A model generated the notes under the pieces. It did not search any database. It was not told the DNA's origin and saw only the letters and a list, made by a program, of their open reading frames with translations. This document shows, in pieces, positions 26,562 through 36,441 of a stretch of 64,000 nucleotides of DNA. Both the position numbers and the translations under genes were made by a program. Every line of letters starts with the position of its first letter. Within the stretch, counting starts at the first letter, position 1. The DNA lies in the NCBI RefSeq assembly GCF_009884975.1, contig NZ_CP041970.1, forward strand, positions 1,922,001-1,986,000. The letters run 5' to 3'. This DNA is from Acinetobacter dispersus (GTDB taxonomy: Bacteria > Pseudomonadota > Gammaproteobacteria > Pseudomonadales > Moraxellaceae).

Positions 26562-29396
26562 TTAGAAAGAAAACTTGAGATTGAGATAATATTGACGACC
26601 ACGGACATCACTATATTTGCTGAGGTATGATTGCGTTCCAGACATATCGACCGTGTAATCGTTAAATAAATTTTGGATACCGAAGCTCAGTTCGCTTGAG
26701 CTATGTTTTAGCAACTTACTGCTCGGCAATTTCACTTTGGCAAAAATGTCATGGTAGATTTGATCTTCAATTTTTAATTTTTGATCGGCACGACCCGTTT
26801 GATTCAAAATCGCAGTCGCATTAACCATGTCATAAGAACCATAATATTGGCTTGCCCAACCAAAGCCCCAATTGTCATTGGCTTGTAGATAAATAGAGGC
26901 ATTGGCACGATGTTTTAGCGGTGCATCGGAGACCGCGCCACCCACCACACTGACAAAATTCTTCTCTGGGTCAATCAAATTATGTTGTTGGCGATATTCA
27001 TTAACATGGGTATAGCCCAAATTAAAGGTGGTTTCTCCAATCACGCTATCAAAGCGATAATTTAAATTAGTATCAATCCCACTGGTTTTAAGGTTTAAAG
27101 CATTGAATGGTGTGATATCAATTGAAACCACATCGCCAGCTTGATTGCGTTGAATGCGGCTACCATATTTGCTTTGATTGTCTAAAATATATTGTGCACT
27201 GATCGAACTGATATTATTGGTTTTTTTGATGTTGTAATAATCAATGGATAAGCGCAAATCTGGAATCGCCTCAGGAGTTAATACAATCCCGGCATTAATA
27301 CTCTTTGAACTTTCTGGCGTCAGATCAGGATTGCCCCCAGAAATACTTTCATAGGTGCTAATGATTTTACCCGTTGCTGGATCAGTTAATGTCGCGCCCG
27401 TCACTTGGGTCGACGTCGCTTGAGAAATCTGAGAAACCGATGGCGTCACAAAACCTTCGCTATAAGACGCACGGAACATCAATTGGTCATTCGGTGCGAA
27501 GCGGAAACCTACTGTTGGCGTGATCGCATCAAATTTTGATTTACCCGAATCACTATAATTTAAGAACTTGGAACGATAGCCCGTAGCAGGATCAATTTTA
27601 CTGTCATATTGCGGTATCTTGGCTTGGACATTGAAATCTTCATAACGTGCAGCCAGTTGCACATCGAGTAATTTGGCGAAAGGCAAATTCAGCTCAGGTG
27701 AAATCACTGGAATGTTAAATTCCGTGTAAACACTGGATGCATTGCTCTTACGTTCAGTCGGCTTCACCCAAGGATTGTCGACATGTTGATGTTCCGCAAA
27801 GCCTTCACTTTCATAACGACGATGCTCAATCCCCGTTGCCAATCGAATATCGCCTGCATACCATTTTGCAATTGGACCTGTGGCTCGAATCGAGAAATCA
27901 TTTAAGGTCTGCTGTGTATTATTTTTTGGATAGTTCCAGTATTTTGAAATTAAGTCCGTTGGTGTGGTGGTGAAATCTTGCAGAAAATCAATTGCATTAT
28001 TGGCAGTGTCTTTGTTCCATGCACTGGCTTTCGGATTTTTGCTGCCTTGACGTGTATAACGTTGACGAATATCTGATTTACTCCACGCATAATCTGCTGA
28101 GAGTATCCATTCTGGTGTAAGGTCAAAGGTAAAGCCTGTTGCTATTTTCTTCTGGGTGGTTTCAAAAGTGTCCTTGGCAAAGCCACCTAGGCTATCCAAA
28201 CGCATTGGATAATTCACCAGAATATCCTTGCCAAAAGGATTATGCGGACTATCTTTGCTCACTGTTACCACGTTATAACCGTGCGGTGAGGTATTAAATG
28301 ACCAACCCTCTTCTTTTTCATAGCCCGCCTCAAGAAACACATTCAGACCATCAGTAAAATCACGATTTAAAGAAAGACCAAAGGCTTCGGTCTTGGTATC
28401 GTAAAGTAATCCCTCTTTACCTGACCAGCCACTCACTCCATCTGACAAACCCAATGCATAGCCTTGACCAAGTTTGCTCAGATCGCCGTTCCAACCTTTT
28501 GGAAGATGTGCCATAGATGAGCCCCATCCTGGCACTAATTCAGAACCATCTTTACTACGAATATTGGTTAAATTGCCTGCAGGCGGGTTGACCTTGTCCC
28601 CAATAAGACTATTTGGATTATTTTTTAAAATATTTTGGCGTGACTTACTTTTCCAGTCACGTTCGCTCGCTAGCAAACTATCTTGATCTTTTTTAGAAGC
28701 AGTCAACATCACATGGGTACGACCATCTTCCAGAGAAAAGCCTGAAACCAAATTAAAAGACTTGGCAGGTTGTTGATTATCCACTGTATCGCTATAGCGT
28801 ACATTCACTTCAGTGCCAACATAGTCTTTGCGTAAAATCACATTGATGACGCCACCAATCGCCCCACTGCCATAAATCGCAGCGGCTGATGTTGGTAATA
28901 CTTCAATCCGTTCAATTGCAGCCAATGGAATATTATTTAAATTAGGCTGGTCGGTGGATTCAGAAGTACCACGGCTGCCTGTTCCCGCGCTACGGCGGCC
29001 ATTAATCAACACCAAAGTTTGACTGGCGCCAAGTCCACGTAAATTAATTTGACTCGATGTGCCAGAGAAATAACTGGAATTATTGGTTGAAGTCGCCATC
29101 GGCAGTACTTTAGACAATAATTCGGTGACCGTGGTGGTGCCTGATCGCTCAATCTCTTCCCGCTCGATCATAGTATAGGCTTGGACATCATCTTCGCTAC
29201 GTGGGATATCCATATTGCCCGATTTATAGGCAACATCAGCCTTACTTGCGGTTACCGCAATGGTCGGCAGCGTCGAGGCTTTATCTGCACTGTCTTGTGC
29301 AAATACGTGTGGAGATGACAACACCAATAAAACAGAAGTGCAGAGTGTTGTTCTAATAAATTGAGATGATTTGAGAGATTTATTTTGTTCTAACAC
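26562..29396 (-). CDS. Large TonB-dependent receptor
   Basis: A 944-residue outer-membrane receptor. The signal peptide ends near HVFA-QDS. A TonB-box-like LPTIAVTAS follows, then a plug with INLRGLGASQTLVLINGRR and IERIEVLPTSAAAIYGSGAIGGVINVILRK. The 22-strand-type barrel ends YYLNLKFSF. The GLGASQTLVLINGRR plug differs from the siderophore-type plugs of the other receptors here, so it may bind another metal complex or larger ligand. It is the first gene of the receptor-DUF3649-PepSY-DUF3325 operon and has a perfect Fur box 70 bp upstream, which argues for iron. Confidence 0.9.
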   Translation of the reverse strand: MLEQNKSLKSSQFIRTTLCTSVLLVLSSPHVFAQDSADKASTLPTIAVTASKADVAYKSGNMDIPRSEDDVQAYTMIEREEIERSGTTTVTELLSKVLPMATSTNNSSYFSGTSSQINLRGLGASQTLVLINGRRSAGTGSRGTSESTDQPNLNNIPLAAIERIEVLPTSAAAIYGSGAIGGVINVILRKDYVGTEVNVRYSDTVDNQQPAKSFNLVSGFSLEDGRTHVMLTASKKDQDSLLASERDWKSKSRQNILKNNPNSLIGDKVNPPAGNLTNIRSKDGSELVPGWGSSMAHLPKGWNGDLSKLGQGYALGLSDGVSGWSGKEGLLYDTKTEAFGLSLNRDFTDGLNVFLEAGYEKEEGWSFNTSPHGYNVVTVSKDSPHNPFGKDILVNYPMRLDSLGGFAKDTFETTQKKIATGFTFDLTPEWILSADYAWSKSDIRQRYTRQGSKNPKASAWNKDTANNAIDFLQDFTTTPTDLISKYWNYPKNNTQQTLNDFSIRATGPIAKWYAGDIRLATGIEHRRYESEGFAEHQHVDNPWVKPTERKSNASSVYTEFNIPVISPELNLPFAKLLDVQLAARYEDFNVQAKIPQYDSKIDPATGYRSKFLNYSDSGKSKFDAITPTVGFRFAPNDQLMFRASYSEGFVTPSVSQISQATSTQVTGATLTDPATGKIISTYESISGGNPDLTPESSKSINAGIVLTPEAIPDLRLSIDYYNIKKTNNISSISAQYILDNQSKYGSRIQRNQAGDVVSIDITPFNALNLKTSGIDTNLNYRFDSVIGETTFNLGYTHVNEYRQQHNLIDPEKNFVSVVGGAVSDAPLKHRANASIYLQANDNWGFGWASQYYGSYDMVNATAILNQTGRADQKLKIEDQIYHDIFAKVKLPSSKLLKHSSSELSFGIQNLFNDYTVDMSGTQSYLSKYSDVRGRQYYLNLKFSF

Positions 29397-29466
29397 GTAA
29401 GAACCTTAATTAATTCTTAAAAATTTCGTGAATAATACACAAAAGCAACAAAAATAACAATAATAA

Positions 29467-29481
29467 TGATAATTATTATCA
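29467..29481. promoter_or_regulatory. Perfect Fur box
   Basis: TGATAATTATTATCA fits the 7-1-7 Fur consensus at all 14 positions and is embedded in further AATAAT/AATAAC repeats that could hold a second overlapping dimer. It lies about 70 bp upstream of the receptor ATG at 29396. Confidence 0.9.
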
Positions 29482-29644
29482 ATAATAACATTGGCTACAA
29501 ATATCTCTCCATATTTTTAAAGTTATCAATAACAACAAAAGCTTATGGGATATGGATGGCAGTCAATGAATCTTAACAATTGATAAAGCACTCAACTTTT
29601 GAAAGGTGTAGAACTCAGTGTTTGCAGGCTTTAGTGATTTTCAT

Positions 29645-29689
29645 TAAAAAACAAGCCCCTCTTATTCGCGAATTTAAATAAAAGGGGCT
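29645..29689 (-). terminator. Rho-independent terminator of OprD porin gene
   Basis: On the reverse strand AGCCCCTTTTATT pairs with AATAAGAGGGGCT (one T-G pair) over a 10-base loop and is followed by TGTTTTTTA. Confidence 0.8.
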
Positions 29690-29715
29690 GTTTAATTCTT
29701 GTATTGAATCGACAA

Positions 29716-30981
29716 TTAAAACTTATGTGTATACGTCGTCATAATTCGATTTTCGACAAAATCTGTGCCTGGGTTATTGCCCGCACCATATTTAATATCA
29801 GCTCGGATATGCCGCCATTCAAAGCCCAAGCCTTTTAGTTTACCTGCTGGTACGGTGTAATTGACGATCACATTCTTCTCAGTTTCTTTGTTATCTTTAA
29901 ACCCTTCCCGATAGATTTCACTGCCATTTAAATAACGTAAAGTCAGTTTTAGCCCAGGGATACCCTGCTCTTTAAAGTCATAACTATATAAAACATGCCA
30001 AGTGAACTCTTTGGCTTTGTAGAAAGCAATTGCAGACCAGCTCTGTAAATAGGCTTGTGGCACATAACCATTCAATAAGGGAATATTGTCCTCGCCCATA
30101 TGCTTTTGCAGACCTGTCAAAATGGTATGTGGACCATTTTGTACACTGGCTTGCAGACCAATTGACTGGACATCAATATCGCCAAAATAGGCATCACCAT
30201 CTTCTTTATAATTAAAATAGCGAGCGTCCACTTTAAGCTTGCTCTTATTAACCGTTTCCGTAAAGGCCGCACTCAAATATTGCTGTTGATAAATATCTTC
30301 AAGCTGCCCAAACCAATAAGAACCGGTCAACTGAGGGGTAAAATTATAATCGAGACCCAGAAAATTCAGCCCGTCACTTCTTTTGTTTGGGTCTGTCGAG
30401 TTGCCTAAGGTGAACTTTCGATATTCATCATCATCTCGCGCATTCACATGGGTAAAACGCCCTGCCGATACTTTCAAGTTTTTAATGTCTTTACTTTCGA
30501 GCATTGCACCCGCATAGGTGGTGACCAATTGTCGAGAATCATCAATAAACAGTACTGGTGTTTTTGGGAAAAGTTCACCGACTTTCAGTTCAGTATTGTG
30601 ATATTTAAATCTTAAAGTTGCGCCTAATTTTAAATAATCACGCTCCTGTCGCCCTTCGTGCTGATCATATTTAAATACGGTATCTAGGCGTTCATCATAA
30701 CGATCTGTTAAACGCAAGGCATATTGAAAGCCCATATCCAAACCGACTTGAATCGGTGTATCGGTATAACCAGATTCAAAGCGTCCTGTCATCGCCTGAG
30801 ACCAACTGCCTAAATCTTTATTGGTATTTTCAAAATCCCGTTCCAAGTAAAAATTACGCAGATAAATGCTTTTTTCACTGTCTTCGAAAAAATCTGCATA
30901 AGCCGCATTGATGTTTAGACAACCAAAGAGTGTATATAAGGCTACGCGCTGTGCTCGATACAGCGTATCTGGTTTTAACAT
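29716..30981 (-). CDS. OprD-family outer-membrane porin
   Basis: A 421-residue porin. An N-terminal signal peptide (cut near AYA-DFF) and the mature start FFEDSEKSIYLRNFYLERDF are typical of OprD/BenP/PhaK channels, as are GSWSQAMTGRFESGYTDTPIQVGLD and the terminal Phe (TYTHKF). This family takes up aromatic acids and amino acids. It lies directly behind catM, separated by the catM terminator, and its upstream region holds a catB-like operator half (31179-31193). Import of an aromatic acid, such as benzoate or a related compound, is therefore likely (inference). Confidence 0.88.
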   Translation of the reverse strand: MLKPDTLYRAQRVALYTLFGCLNINAAYADFFEDSEKSIYLRNFYLERDFENTNKDLGSWSQAMTGRFESGYTDTPIQVGLDMGFQYALRLTDRYDERLDTVFKYDQHEGRQERDYLKLGATLRFKYHNTELKVGELFPKTPVLFIDDSRQLVTTYAGAMLESKDIKNLKVSAGRFTHVNARDDDEYRKFTLGNSTDPNKRSDGLNFLGLDYNFTPQLTGSYWFGQLEDIYQQQYLSAAFTETVNKSKLKVDARYFNYKEDGDAYFGDIDVQSIGLQASVQNGPHTILTGLQKHMGEDNIPLLNGYVPQAYLQSWSAIAFYKAKEFTWHVLYSYDFKEQGIPGLKLTLRYLNGSEIYREGFKDNKETEKNVIVNYTVPAGKLKGLGFEWRHIRADIKYGAGNNPGTDFVENRIMTTYTHKF

Positions 30982-31178
30982 GGGAAATCCTTTCCTAAGT
31001 TTTGAAATTATTGTTGCTATAAGAGATGAATTGATACCTAATCCATTCGATAAACCATGCTTTCCGATTGCTTTAAAACTGACATAAATTCAGAAAGATA
31101 TATTTGGATCAAATATTGGTCATGCTTTATTATTTGAATTATTAATGTAATTTTCCATAGATAATGAAGTATATAGTT

Positions 31179-31193
31179 ATACCTTTAAAGTCT
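31179..31193. promoter_or_regulatory. Candidate CatM/BenM-type site upstream of porin gene
   Basis: ATACCTTTAAAGTCT matches ATAC-N7-GTAT at 7 of 8 defined positions and is identical at 13 of 15 bases to the site in front of catB. It lies about 200 bp upstream of the porin ATG. Confidence 0.5.
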
Positions 31194-31219
31194 TCTGTGA
31201 TGTCCTCTCAAAGATAAAT

Positions 31220-31242
31220 AAAAAAGCGGTCTTCTTGACCGC
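31220..31242 (-). terminator. Rho-independent terminator of catM
   Basis: On the reverse strand GCGGTC-AAGAA-GACCGC is followed by TTTTTT, about 30 bases past the catM stop. Confidence 0.85.
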
Positions 31243-31271
31243 CTCTAAATACATGAAGCATTCCAATCAAC

Positions 31272-32189
<918 letters not shown>

Positions 32190-32194
32190 TTAAT

Positions 32195-32209
32195 ATACCT
32201 TTTAAGTAT
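32195..32209. promoter_or_regulatory. CatM/BenM operator, consensus site
   Basis: ATACCTTTTAAGTAT is an exact ATAC-N7-GTAT site, the documented high-affinity BenM/CatM recognition sequence (T-N11-A LysR type). It lies next to the catM start and about 85 bp before catB. Confidence 0.9.
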
Positions 32210-32222
32210 CTAAAAATACCAA

Positions 32223-32237
32223 ATTCAGCCTAGTTAT
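32223..32237. promoter_or_regulatory. Secondary CatM site candidate
   Basis: ATTCAGCCTAGTTAT has ATTC-N7-TTAT, 6 of 8 matches, 28 bp from the consensus site. The known benA/catB regions also carry weaker ATTC-type sites promoter-proximal to the strong one. A third, weaker ATTA-N7-GTAT lies at 32247-32261. Confidence 0.5.
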
Positions 32238-32293
32238 AGATATTACATTAATTTAAGGTATGTAAATAGCTTAGGACGAAAGAAATACCAAAG

Positions 32294-33403
32294 ATGTATA
32301 AATCCATAGAAACCCTACTTGTCGAGATCCCAACCATCCGCCCGCATAAGATGGCGGTTGCAACCATGCAAACCCAAACCTTAGTCCTCATTAAAGTGAC
32401 AACAGCAGATGGTTTGATTGGTTGGGGTGAAGCAACGACTATTGGTGGCTTGGGTTATGGAGATGAAAGTCCTGAAAGTGTCAAAACCAATATCGAGCAC
32501 TACTTTTCGCCATTGTTAAAAAGCTTGGACAGTTTTAATGTGGCTCAGACATTACAGGCCATTCAACACAGTATCAATGGGAACCGTTTTGCTAAATGTG
32601 CCATTCAAACGGCACTACTGGATATTCAGGCACAACGTTTAGGTCTACCGCTCAGTGAAGTCTTAGGTGGGCGCCTACGTGATAGCGTTCCTGTACTTTG
32701 GGTTCTAGCCTCAGGCAATACTGAAAAGGACATTGCTGAAGCAGAAAAAATGGTTGCGTTAAAACGCCACAATGTGTTCAAGCTCAAGATCGGCTCTCGC
32801 CCAGTTGAGCAGGATGTTGAACATGTACTGGCAATTAAACAAGCCTTGGGTGCAGAGGTTTCGATTCGTGTCGATGTCAATCGTGCATGGTCTGAGTTGG
32901 ATGCGATTAAAGGGATTCAAATGCTGCAGGATGGCGGTGTTGATCTGATTGAGCAACCGTGTGCGATTCATAATATTGATGCCATGCAACGTCTGACCCG
33001 TAAGTTCGATATTGCCATTATGGCGGATGAATCTTTAACAGGCCCGCAAAGTGCATATCAACTGGCAAAAAGCAATGCAGCCTCAGTGTTTGCGGTAAAA
33101 ATTGCACAGTCAGGTGGTCTGATTGAAGCTTGCGAAGTCGGAAAAATTGCCAATCTGGCAGGGATTGATCTTTACGGCGGCACCATGTTGGAAGGCCCTG
33201 TTGGCACCATTGCTTCCGCACAAGCCTTCTCTACTTTTAGCAATTTAGCCGCAGGCACGGAACTGTTTGGTCCACTGTTGCTCACGGAAGAAATTTTAAA
33301 AACACCGCTTCAATATGGCAATTTTGAACTCAAAATTCCAACTGGCCCGGGTCTCGGTATTGAACTGGATGAAGACAAAATCGACAACTTACGTCGTCAA
33401 TAA
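32294..33403 (+). CDS. catB: Muconate cycloisomerase
   Basis: A 369-residue enolase-superfamily enzyme converting cis,cis-muconate to muconolactone, cytoplasmic. It shows the enolase-type N-terminal cap (EIPTIRPHKMAVATM) and the barrel motifs: the KLKIG lysines, the metal ligands in RVDVNRAW, LIEQPC and IMADES, and the SVFAVKIAQSGG segment. It is first gene of catBCAIJFD, divergent from catM, with the consensus CatM operator between. It precedes catC by 14 bases. Confidence 0.95.
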   Translation: MYKSIETLLVEIPTIRPHKMAVATMQTQTLVLIKVTTADGLIGWGEATTIGGLGYGDESPESVKTNIEHYFSPLLKSLDSFNVAQTLQAIQHSINGNRFAKCAIQTALLDIQAQRLGLPLSEVLGGRLRDSVPVLWVLASGNTEKDIAEAEKMVALKRHNVFKLKIGSRPVEQDVEHVLAIKQALGAEVSIRVDVNRAWSELDAIKGIQMLQDGGVDLIEQPCAIHNIDAMQRLTRKFDIAIMADESLTGPQSAYQLAKSNAASVFAVKIAQSGGLIEACEVGKIANLAGIDLYGGTMLEGPVGTIASAQAFSTFSNLAAGTELFGPLLLTEEILKTPLQYGNFELKIPTGPGLGIELDEDKIDNLRRQ

Positions 33404-33417
33404 TTCAAGGAGTTGCC

Positions 33418-33708
33418 ATGCTTTTTCATGTACGAATGGATGTAAATATCCCACGCGATATGCCAGTTGAACAAGCCAATCAAATTAAAGCTGTTGAAAA
33501 GGCCTATTCACAAGATTTACAGCGTCAAGGCAAATGGCGTCATATCTGGCGTATTACGGGACAATACTCAAATATCAGTATCTTTGATGTGGACAGCAAT
33601 GAAGAGCTACACAATATTTTACAGGGGCTGCCATTGTATCCCTACATGAATATTGAAGTGATGGCGATGAATCGTCACCCATCAGCCATTCGTGAAGATG
33701 ACAGCTAA
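33418..33708 (+). CDS. catC: Muconolactone delta-isomerase
   Basis: A 96-residue enzyme, full length for the CatC family (decamer in known structures), isomerising muconolactone to 3-oxoadipate enol-lactone. Family signatures are MLFHVRMDVNIPRDMP at the N-terminus, WRHIWRITGQYSNISIFDV and LPLYPYMNIEVMAM near the C-terminus. An AAGGAG ribosome-binding site lies 6 bases before the ATG. A 119-bp gap to catA follows. Confidence 0.95.
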   Translation: MLFHVRMDVNIPRDMPVEQANQIKAVEKAYSQDLQRQGKWRHIWRITGQYSNISIFDVDSNEELHNILQGLPLYPYMNIEVMAMNRHPSAIREDDS

Positions 33709-33827
33709 ACACGCATAGTAGATAAAGTTAAAAACAGAATTTGAACAAGGAATGTGGCAAGCCAAGCAAGCAGCAAAACAGCAAGTCCGCGAGCCACCAA
33801 AAACTATCATACTTCAGGAGAATATGT

Positions 33828-34748
33828 ATGAACCGTCAAGAAATCGATGCACTGGTTAAAAAAATGAATGTGGATACCGCGACAGGTGAAGTCAATCCAC
33901 GTGTACAACAAATCGTGGTTCGTCTGCTCGGTGATCTTTTTCAGGCGATTGAAGATTTAGATATCTCGCAAAGCGAGCTGTGGAAAGGTCTGGAATACTT
34001 TACCGATGCAGGTCAAGCCAATGAACTCGGCTTATTGGCAGCAGGTTTAGGTCTTGAGCATTATCTAGATTTACGTGCTGATGAAGCAGATGCCAAAGCA
34101 GGCATTACGGGTGGAACTCCACGTACCATCGAAGGTCCATTGTATGTGGCTGGCGCGCCTGAATCTGTTGGTTTTGCCCGTATGGATGACGGTTCTGAAT
34201 CAGACAAAGTGGATATCTTATTCATCGAAGGCACTGTCACTGATCCTGAAGGTAATATTATCGAAGGCGCTAAAGTCGAAGTTTGGCATGCCAACAGCCT
34301 AGGTAACTATTCATTCTTTGATAAGTCACAATCTGACTTTAACTTACGCCGTACTATTTTATCTGATGCCGATGGTCACTATGTGGCACAGACCACTATG
34401 CCTGTCGGTTATGGCTGCCCACCAGAAGGGACCACACAAGCAGTACTGAACTTGCTTGGCCGTCACGGTAACCGCCCTTCTCATGTGCACTATTTTGTGT
34501 CTGCACCAGGCTATCGCAAATTAACCACGCAGTTCAATATTGAAGGTGATCAATACCTATGGGATGACTTTGCATTTGCAACACGTGAAGGCTTAGTCGC
34601 TACTGCTGTTGATGTGACTGATGAAGCTGAACTTGCTCGTCGTGGTGTGAATAAGCCATTCAAACACATTACCTTTAATGTTGAATTGGTGGCAGAAAAA
34701 ACAGGTGCGCCAACTACCGAAGTTGACCGTCGTCGTGTCGGTGCTTAA
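33828..34748 (+). CDS. catA: Catechol 1,2-dioxygenase
   Basis: 306 residues from the ATG at 33828, which has AGGAG 7 bases upstream; an in-frame ATG at 33741 would add 29 unrelated residues. It is an intradiol dioxygenase cleaving catechol to cis,cis-muconate with non-heme Fe(III). An N-terminal helical dimer/lipid-binding domain is followed by the catalytic beta-sandwich with GPLYVAGAP, IEGAKVEVWHANSLGNYSFF (Tyr ligand), MPVGYGCPPEG (Tyr ligand) and RPSHVHYFVSA (His ligands). Its place between catC and catI differs from A. baylyi, where catA is separate, but resembles catB1C1A1 of A. lwoffii K24. A terminator follows. Confidence 0.95.
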   Translation: MNRQEIDALVKKMNVDTATGEVNPRVQQIVVRLLGDLFQAIEDLDISQSELWKGLEYFTDAGQANELGLLAAGLGLEHYLDLRADEADAKAGITGGTPRTIEGPLYVAGAPESVGFARMDDGSESDKVDILFIEGTVTDPEGNIIEGAKVEVWHANSLGNYSFFDKSQSDFNLRRTILSDADGHYVAQTTMPVGYGCPPEGTTQAVLNLLGRHGNRPSHVHYFVSAPGYRKLTTQFNIEGDQYLWDDFAFATREGLVATAVDVTDEAELARRGVNKPFKHITFNVELVAEKTGAPTTEVDRRRVGA

Positions 34749-34760
34749 CACCACAAATTT

Positions 34761-34791
34761 ACTGTGAGCTAGACCTTAGCTCACAGTTTTT
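34761..34791 (+). terminator. Rho-independent terminator after catA
   Basis: ACTGTGAGCTA / TAGCTCACAGT with a 5-base loop followed by TTTTT, 12 bases past the catA stop. It would split the cat cluster into catBCA and catIJFD transcripts unless read-through occurs. Confidence 0.85.
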
Positions 34792-34841
34792 AAATTTCTA
34801 TGCATACCCGTTTATACAGCAATTCGTATGTATAGAAATTT
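34792..34841. repeat. Long inverted repeat between catA and catI
   Basis: AAATTTCTATGCATAC pairs with GTATGTATAGAAATTT (16 positions, one G-T) across an 18-base spacer. The inner ends are ATAC and GTAT, the half-site words of CatM operators. It may be a promoter/operator for catIJFD or an mRNA hairpin ahead of the catI ribosome-binding site. Confidence 0.65.
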
Positions 34842-34867
34842 GAAAACATGGATAGAAGGTTGGCCTT

Positions 34868-35551
34868 ATGATTGATAAAAGTACCCTCACATTGACTGAG
34901 ACACTGTCACAGATCAAGAATGGCGCAACCATCATGATTGGTGGCTTTGGCACCGCAGGACAACCCGCTGAACTGATTGATGGACTGATCGAACTTGGTA
35001 TTAAAGACCTTGTCATCGTCAATAATAATGCAGGCAATGGCGATTATGGTTTGGCCAAACTGCTTAAAACAGGGGCAGTACGTAAAATCATCTGTTCTTT
35101 CCCACGTCAGTCCGATTCATGGGTATTCGATGAACTCTATCGTGCTGGCAAGATTGAATTGGAACTGGTGCCGCAAGGTAATCTGGCGTGCCGTATTCAA
35201 GCCGCAGGCATGGGGCTCGGTGCAGTATTTACCCCAACTGGCTTTGGTACTTTATTGGCAGAAGGTAAAGAAACCCGTCATATCGATGGTAAAGATTACG
35301 TGCTTGAATACCCAATCAAAGCAGACTTCGCACTGATTAAGGCACACAAAGGTGATCGCTGGGGCAATCTGGTTTATAACAAATCTGCGCGTAACTTTGG
35401 TCCAATCATGGCGATGGCAGCGGATGTCACCATTGTGCAAGTGTCTGAACTGGTCGAACTGGGGCAGCTTGATCCTGAACACATTATTACCCCTGGGATT
35501 TTTGTACAGCATGTGGTCGCTGTTGATACAGCCAATGGCACAGGAGAATAA
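34868..35551 (+). CDS. catI: 3-oxoadipate CoA-transferase subunit A
   Basis: A 227-residue alpha subunit of the succinyl-CoA:3-oxoadipate CoA-transferase, converting 3-oxoadipate to its CoA thioester with CatJ. The glycine-rich GGFGTAGQPAELIDG CoA-transferase motif is near residues 24-38, with VNNNAGNGDYGLAKL and IVQVSELVELGQLDPEHI as further family features. AGAAGG precedes the ATG. It is separated from catJ by 2 bases. It starts after the terminator and inverted repeat that follow catA, so it may have its own promoter. Confidence 0.93.
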   Translation: MIDKSTLTLTETLSQIKNGATIMIGGFGTAGQPAELIDGLIELGIKDLVIVNNNAGNGDYGLAKLLKTGAVRKIICSFPRQSDSWVFDELYRAGKIELELVPQGNLACRIQAAGMGLGAVFTPTGFGTLLAEGKETRHIDGKDYVLEYPIKADFALIKAHKGDRWGNLVYNKSARNFGPIMAMAADVTIVQVSELVELGQLDPEHIITPGIFVQHVVAVDTANGTGE

Positions 35552-35553
35552 GC

Positions 35554-36207
35554 ATGAGCTATCAAAAATTAAGCCGTGACCAAATTGCTGAACGTGTCGC
35601 ACAAGATATTCCAGATGGTGCTTATGTCAATCTCGGCATCGGCCTTCCAACCAAGATTTCAAACTATCTTCCTGCAGACAAAGATGTGTTCCTGCATTCG
35701 GAAAATGGCCTACTCGCATTCGGTCCACCACCTGCTAAAGGTGAGGAAGACCCTGAACTGATTAATGCAGGTAAAGAATACGTCACCATGCTGACTGGTG
35801 GCAGTTTTTTCCATCATGGTGATTCCTTTGCCATGATGCGTGGCGGACATTTGGATATTGCGGTACTCGGTGCGTTCCAAGTGGCAGCCAATGGTGATCT
35901 GGCTAACTGGCATACTGGAGCAGCGGATGCGATTCCTGCGGTGGGTGGAGCAATGGATTTGGCAGTCGGTGCCAAGAAAGTATTTATCACCACCGATCAC
36001 AACACCAAGCAAGGTGAACCGAAGATTGTGGAAACGCTTTCATATCCAGCAACTGGGTTGAAATGTGTCGATCGTATTTATACCGATCTGTGTGTGATTG
36101 ATGTGACAGCAGACGGTTTAAAAGTGATTGAAAAAGTGGATGGTTTGAGCTTTGAAGAGTTACAAGCATTAACGGGTGCTCAATTGATTGATGCGACACA
36201 AGGATAA
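35554..36207 (+). CDS. catJ: 3-oxoadipate CoA-transferase subunit B
   Basis: A 217-residue beta subunit. GAYVNLGIGLPTKISNYLP is the family N-terminal motif and SENGLLAFGPPP contains the catalytic Glu that forms the glutamyl-CoA intermediate. HLDIAVLGAFQVAANGDLANW and the C-terminal CVDRIYTDLCVIDVT complete the match. Two bases separate it from catI, so the subunits are made in equal amounts. A 234-bp gap precedes catF. Confidence 0.93.
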   Translation: MSYQKLSRDQIAERVAQDIPDGAYVNLGIGLPTKISNYLPADKDVFLHSENGLLAFGPPPAKGEEDPELINAGKEYVTMLTGGSFFHHGDSFAMMRGGHLDIAVLGAFQVAANGDLANWHTGAADAIPAVGGAMDLAVGAKKVFITTDHNTKQGEPKIVETLSYPATGLKCVDRIYTDLCVIDVTADGLKVIEKVDGLSFEELQALTGAQLIDATQG

Positions 36208-36441
36208 TGTTTAACAGCCACTAATTACGGGTTAAAGCAGAGGCTTTTTGTATAGGCATTGCCTTACTTTTTAAGGATAAAAAGTAACAAGAATGAGCTA
36301 CTGGCATTTGATTTAAGACGATAAGACTCCGTCGTGTTCATTCATAACTGAGTAATGACAATCAACTATCGATAAATGCTCAAAAAGACTTTAACGATAT
36401 GGCAGAGCTCACAACAGATTTAGAAATGGAAATGTAAGACT
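36208..36441. other. Intergenic gap inside the cat cluster, 234 bp
   Basis: The gap between catJ and catF contains an A/T-rich hairpin, TTACTTTTTA / TAAAAAGTAA with a 4-base loop (36264-36287), without a proper T-tract. A 12-codon frame (36399-36437) ends 4 bases before catF and could be a leader or chance. No CatM-type site was found. Confidence 0.5.

Larger units (their letters stand above)
29397..29715. other. Intergenic region, 319 bp
   Basis: Contains the Fur box and presumed promoter of the receptor operon and, at its right side, the terminator of the OprD porin gene. No additional open frame is visible. Confidence 0.6.

Noticed and set aside
36399..36437. 12-codon frame just before catF
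   Set aside because: Possible leader peptide, but too short and without repeated codons or a matching attenuator to support it.
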